The position numbers and the translations under genes are program-made. The notes under the pieces were generated by a model. That model had not been told where the DNA came from. It made no database searches and saw nothing but the letters and a program-made list of their open reading frames with translations. From UBA5796 sp040752455 (GTDB lineage: Bacteria; Chloroflexota; Anaerolineae; Anaerolineales; Villigracilaceae), in the NCBI GenBank assembly GCA_049324115.1, contig JBMOMN010000020.1, positions 248,001-312,000 of the forward strand: 64,000 nucleotides of DNA, read 5' to 3'. Within the stretch, counting starts at the first letter, position 1; each line of letters opens with the position of its first letter. This document shows, piece after piece, positions 60,930 to 64,000 of the stretch.

Positions 60930-61050
60930 CGACCCGGACTCCAAAGTCTCCCGACTTTGGCGCAAAAGACTTCCGCAATCTTGCAAATAAACTTCGGAAG
61001 TCTCCCGGAAAGATTTCCGGTCGTAAAGGCTCCAAAAAGACTTCCGAAGT
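60930..61050. repeat. Hairpin-unit repeat related to the modular element
   Basis: GACTCCAAAGTCTCCCGACT resembles the core units of the elements at 1523-1758 and 51711-51962. CTTCGGAAGTCTCC and AGACTTCCGAAGTCTG are further iterations. Confidence 0.55.
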
Positions 61051-61101
61051 CTGCCAAAAAATCATGGTATCCTTAAACAACTTTTCCAGTGGAGCGTGCG
61101 A

Positions 61102-61740
61102 ATGTACACCATCATCGAGGGCGTGATCGGGGTCGGGAAAACCTCATTGGCCCGGCTGCTTCAACCGGCTTTCGAGGCCGAAATCCTGCTCGAAATCTTC
61201 GAAGAAAACCCCTTCCTCTCCGATTTCTACGCCGACCGGGAGCGTTACGCCTTCCAGACCCAGATGTTCTTCCTGCTCAGCCGCTACCACCAGCAGCGGC
61301 GCGGCGTGCCCGAAATCCTGAAATCGGGAAAAAGCCTCATCTCGGATTACTCCTTTGCCAAAGACAGCCTGTTCGCCCGCATCAACCTCGAAGGCGACGA
61401 ACTGGATATGTACCACCGCATCCACGAGGCCCTGGCCGAGAAGATCCCCCACCCCGACCTGATCGTCTACCTGCGGGCCGACACCGACGTGCTGATGCAG
61501 CGCATCGCCCTGCGCGACCGCCCCTACGAACGCCACATGGAACGCGACTACATCCACCGCCTCAACCTGGCCTACGAGGATTTCTTCTCCCATCCCTACG
61601 ACCACACCCCGGTGCTGACCATAGACAGCAATCCGCTGGATTTCGTCCACAACCCCGAACACCTGAAACTGATCGAGAACCGCATCCGCGAGGCGCTGGG
61701 GCTGTCACCCTTCCAGCCGGCGCTGCTCGCCAACGATTAG
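61102..61740 (+). CDS. Deoxynucleoside kinase
   Basis: A protein of 212 residues. The P-loop EGVIGVGKTS is near residue 6, followed by EENPFLSDFYADRERYAFQTQMFFL, the SDYSFAKDSLFA segment (ERS/DRY equivalent) and the LID RDRPYERHMERDY. This is the dGK/dCK-like salvage family of Bacillus. It phosphorylates deoxynucleosides, the complement of the tmk and gmk genes. GGAG lies 8 bases before the ATG at 61102. Confidence 0.92.
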   Translation: MYTIIEGVIGVGKTSLARLLQPAFEAEILLEIFEENPFLSDFYADRERYAFQTQMFFLLSRYHQQRRGVPEILKSGKSLISDYSFAKDSLFARINLEGDELDMYHRIHEALAEKIPHPDLIVYLRADTDVLMQRIALRDRPYERHMERDYIHRLNLAYEDFFSHPYDHTPVLTIDSNPLDFVHNPEHLKLIENRIREALGLSPFQPALLAND

Positions 61741-61748
61741 GGAGGTCC

Positions 61749-62762
61749 ATGCGCGTCACCAGAGACACCCTGCTCAAACTCGCCCGGCAGACCGTCCAGG
61801 AGCGGATGGACGCCGACAAAGGCATCCTCGCCGCCTACCTGACCGGTTCGCTGCTCGGCGAGGACCCCTTCCTGGGCGGCGCGGCCGACATCGACCTGGT
61901 CTTCGTCCACCACAGCGCGCCGCCAGCCAGCCGCGAGATCGTCCGCCTCTCGAACGAGATCAGCCTCGACCTGCTGCACCGCAAGAAGGCCGATTACCAG
62001 CCGCCGCGCGAACTGCGCGGCCGACCCCGGCTGGGGTACGAAATGTACGACCCGCAGCTCATCCAGGAGACCGGGCACTTCTTCGAGTTCACCCAGGCCA
62101 GCGTGCGGGCCGGTTTCGACGACCCGGCCAACCTGATGCAGCGGGCCTACGCCTTCCTGCGCCCGGCGCGTGAGCGTTGGATGGGCCTCCAGTCCGGCGG
62201 GCAGGATGCAAAACCGTCCACGCTCGTGGATTATCTATCGGCGGTGGAGGACGCGGCGGACGTAGTCGCCGTCCTGACCGGTCCGCCGTTGACCGAACGC
62301 CGTTTCCTGCCGACCCTGCGATCCCGCGCCGCAGCGATCGGACGCCCGGGCCTGTCTGCCGGGATAAGCGGCCTGGTCGGCGGCCTCGACCTTGATCCCG
62401 CCCTGCTGCGGGAGTGGCTGCCCGCCTGGGAAGCGGCCTTCACCGCCGCCGGGCAGACCCACCGCTACGACCCTCGCCTCCACGCCGCCCGGCTGGACTA
62501 TTACCGCCGGGGCATCGAATCCTGGCTGGACGGCGATACCCCCCTGGCCGCCCTCTGGCCCCTGCTCCAGACCTGGACCCTGTCCGTCCACGCCCTGCCC
62601 GCCGACAGCGGACACCTGCAAAGCTGGCAATCCGCCTGCGCATCCCTTGGCCTGGGCGGGGAGGGCTTCGCCGAACGGCTCGAAGGCCTCGACCGCGCCC
62701 TCGACACCCTGGACGAGATGCTGGAGGGGATGACCGCCCAATACGGGCTGGAGCCGATGTAA
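61749..62762 (+). CDS. Nucleotidyltransferase-fold protein
   Basis: A protein of 337 residues. The N-terminal TGSLLGEDPFLGGAADIDLVFVH contains the GS..DxD pattern of Pol-beta-like nucleotidyltransferases, and a further acidic residue is in ISLDLLHRKK. A helical C-terminal half of about 200 residues follows, as in aminoglycoside-type nucleotidyltransferases. A GGAGG site lies just before the ATG, 8 bases after the kinase gene, so they are co-transcribed. The substrate is unknown. Confidence 0.78.
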   Translation: MRVTRDTLLKLARQTVQERMDADKGILAAYLTGSLLGEDPFLGGAADIDLVFVHHSAPPASREIVRLSNEISLDLLHRKKADYQPPRELRGRPRLGYEMYDPQLIQETGHFFEFTQASVRAGFDDPANLMQRAYAFLRPARERWMGLQSGGQDAKPSTLVDYLSAVEDAADVVAVLTGPPLTERRFLPTLRSRAAAIGRPGLSAGISGLVGGLDLDPALLREWLPAWEAAFTAAGQTHRYDPRLHAARLDYYRRGIESWLDGDTPLAALWPLLQTWTLSVHALPADSGHLQSWQSACASLGLGGEGFAERLEGLDRALDTLDEMLEGMTAQYGLEPM

Positions 62763-62774
62763 AATCTGCGCTGT

Positions 62775-62850
62775 CATTGCGAGCGCAGCGAAGCAAGCCC
62801 TGTTCGAGGGGAGATTGCTTCGTCGGGAAGAACACCCTCCTCGCAATAAC
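62775..62850. repeat. Palindromic repeat beside the putative origin
   Basis: CATTGCGAGCGCAGCGAAGC on the left and GATTGCTTCGTCGGGAAGAA with CTCGCAATAA on the right form the inverted arms of a repeat type seen in many genomes. Confidence 0.65.
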
Positions 62851-62904
62851 AGGAGGGTGTCCATATATGGGGGTATATTTGTACTATTGACCACAATCCG
62901 GCGC

Positions 62905-63300
62905 GGCAAAACTGTGGATAACTCGCGAATAACTGTGGATAACCTGCCCTGCCTGTGGAAAACTGCTCACTTGTTCGAGAATTGGCCTTCGACCCCCACC
63001 CCCATATCTGGGAGGGCGTTTCCCACCCTCCCCAGATGTGACCGGGGGCAAAACCTGTGGAAAACCCCGGCCCTGTTTATCGGCGTTTCTCCACAGGCCT
63101 GTCCGGGCGGGGGAACGGGATTTAACGGCAGATATGCCGGAAGGTCCGGGCCGCCCGCCCGCCGGTGGGGTGGAATCGTCCGGGCGGCGGGATTATCCAC
63201 ATATCCACAGGCCCTACTACGAATACTAAATAGAATGATTCAAATAGGATAATTGAATAATAAATAACTTGAATCATCCAAACAAATCCTGTACAATCAT
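62905..63300. other. Putative origin of replication (oriC)
   Basis: Perfect DnaA boxes (TTATCCACA or its complement) occur at 62913-62921, 62934-62942 and 63193-63201, and one-mismatch boxes at 62954-62962, 63056-63064, 63087-63095 and 63201-63209. The first three are spaced 20-21 bp, that is, two helical turns. They are followed at 63213-63300 by an 88-bp AT-rich tract suited to unwinding. No protein gene occupies 62763-63347. dnaA and dnaN are not in the window. Confidence 0.85.
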
Positions 63301-63347
63301 GGTGTAACTGTCACGCCCCTTTCACATTGTTCTTTGGGAGAACCATT

Positions 63348-63608
63348 ATGGACATGATAAAAGTATCTGCGAACTCCCGCACCTCCGCCGTCGCCGGGGC
63401 AATCGCGGGGGTCGTCCGTGAACACAAGCGGGCTGAAGTGCAGGCTATCGGCGCCGGCGCCGTCAACCAGGCGGTCAAGGCGCTGGTGCTGGCCACCGGC
63501 TACCTGGCCGGGGACGACATCCACGTCGTCTGCGTACCCGAATTTGTGGATGTGGAGATTGACGGGAAGGTCCGCACCGCGATCAAGCTGGTGGTCGAAC
63601 CCCGGTAG
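63348..63608 (+). CDS. spoVS: Stage V sporulation protein S family
   Basis: A protein of 86 residues. DMIKVSANSRTSAVAGAIAGVVREH ... EVQAIGAGAVNQAVKAL and the C-terminal VRTAIKLVVEP match SpoVS, an Alba-like fold protein that affects sporulation and septation in Bacillus but is also found in non-spore-formers. It has a GGGAGA site. Its promoter (TACAAT at about 63292) lies in the AT-rich end of the putative origin. Confidence 0.96.
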   Translation: MDMIKVSANSRTSAVAGAIAGVVREHKRAEVQAIGAGAVNQAVKALVLATGYLAGDDIHVVCVPEFVDVEIDGKVRTAIKLVVEPR

Positions 63609-63643
63609 ATCGGACGCACTCCACAGAGTGGGGGCGAGTGGTT

Positions 63644-63690
63644 TATAATCCGTCGGAACAGCTTTTTACAGGTTCACGGCTGTTCCGACG
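63644..63690 (+). promoter_or_regulatory. Promoter and hairpin before the lamin-tail gene
   Basis: TATAAT at 63644-63649 is followed by CGTCGGAACAGC (63651-63662) and GCTGTTCCGACG (63679-63690), a perfect 12-bp inverted repeat. The transcript would begin within the left arm. It could also be an operator. Confidence 0.6.
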
Positions 63691-63711
63691 TTACAGTTTA
63701 CCGGAGAATTC

Positions 63712-64000
63712 ATGCGCCGCCTTCGCACCCCGTTCCGCTGGTTGACATTCATCCTTTTCCTGTGCGCCCTCCTGGCCGGGATGGTCAGTACGGCGCGCTC
63801 CGGGGTGGAGGCCGCGCCGCAGGCGCAACCTTCCTTGTCTGTGATATTTAGCGAAATTGCCTGGGCCGGAACTGTTTCTGATACCGCTGACGAGTGGATC
63901 GAGCTTTATAACCCGACTGGTAGCGACATAGATTTAACTGGATGGAAAATTATTTCAGGTGATGGCTCACCAAATGATATTTTATTGAGTGGCACTATCC
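63712..64000 (+). CDS. Lamin-tail-domain secreted protein (3' end outside window)
   Basis: The first 96 residues are visible. The opening MRRLRTPFRWLTFILFLCALLAGMVSTA is a signal peptide, followed by a linker and FSEIAWAGTVSDTADEWIELYN with DIDLTGWKIIS, the lamin-tail (LTD) pattern. LTD proteins are common large surface or secreted proteins in this kind of bacterium, often linked to nuclease domains; the rest is missing. An CCGGAGAA site precedes the ATG. Confidence 0.85.
   Translation, partial: MRRLRTPFRWLTFILFLCALLAGMVSTARSGVEAAPQAQPSLSVIFSEIAWAGTVSDTADEWIELYNPTGSDIDLTGWKIISGDGSPNDILLSGTI

Overview
The window is a GC-rich chromosomal segment of a bacterium that most resembles the Chloroflexota, probably class Anaerolineae. 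The reasons are SpoVS outside an obvious spore-former, a cytochrome bc complex whose subunit IV is fused to cytochrome c, a thioester-less alpha-2-macroglobulin lipoprotein, many genes with start codons 6-7 nt after a -10 box, and gene gaps filled with degenerate spacer repeats. The lineage is an inference; no 16S rRNA gene is present. A cluster of DnaA boxes beside an AT-rich tract at 62.9-63.3 kb suggests the replication origin, so the window is probably origin-proximal.

Layout. 1-1402: truncated GT-C type membrane glycosyltransferase carrying a repeat read in frame. 1809-6785 (minus): one seven-gene unit (GntR regulator, slipin, SdpI-like protein, CPBP protease, ABC ATPase, ABC permease, DUF4177) that looks like a membrane-stress or antimicrobial-peptide response operon and contains two copies of a parS-like palindrome. 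6992-9453: PLP synthase pdxS-pdxT plus an orphan. 9497-15299: TylF-like methyltransferase, a candidate structured leader RNA before an R3H/AAA ATPase, tmk, an AT-rich DUF4145 gene, ClbS/DinB-like and FmdB proteins, and gmk. 15296-17877: rhomboid protease, then a NotI-family restriction enzyme with a D12-class adenine methylase. 17992-29057: a 1937-residue macroglobulin lipoprotein, AmrS, mobA, a universal stress protein, a cysteine desulfurase-like enzyme, a zinc-ribbon protein and tRNA-Arg(CCT).

29181-42362: a receptor-type Ser/Thr kinase followed by a pyrimidine island, all minus strand (pyrD, pyrE, pyrF, pyrB, pyrC, uraA), broken up by toxin-antitoxin-like modules (HicAB, MNT with a truncated HEPN, a PIN pair, a BrnT-like pair). 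42664-51284: central respiration, with isocitrate dehydrogenase, a cupredoxin lipoprotein, the Rieske/cytochrome b/fused subunit IV-cytochrome c complex, and succinate dehydrogenase sdhCDAB. PyrD class 2, succinate dehydrogenase and the bc complex all work with the quinone pool.

51420-64000: dodecin, a C39/SH3/CAP protein, an M28 peptidase followed by a VapBC-like module bounded by 18-bp direct repeats, two glycosyltransferases with a membrane protein, a deoxynucleoside kinase, a nucleotidyltransferase-fold protein, the putative oriC, spoVS and the start of a lamin-tail-domain protein. Palindromic and modular repeats are unusually common; in three places they are read as protein.
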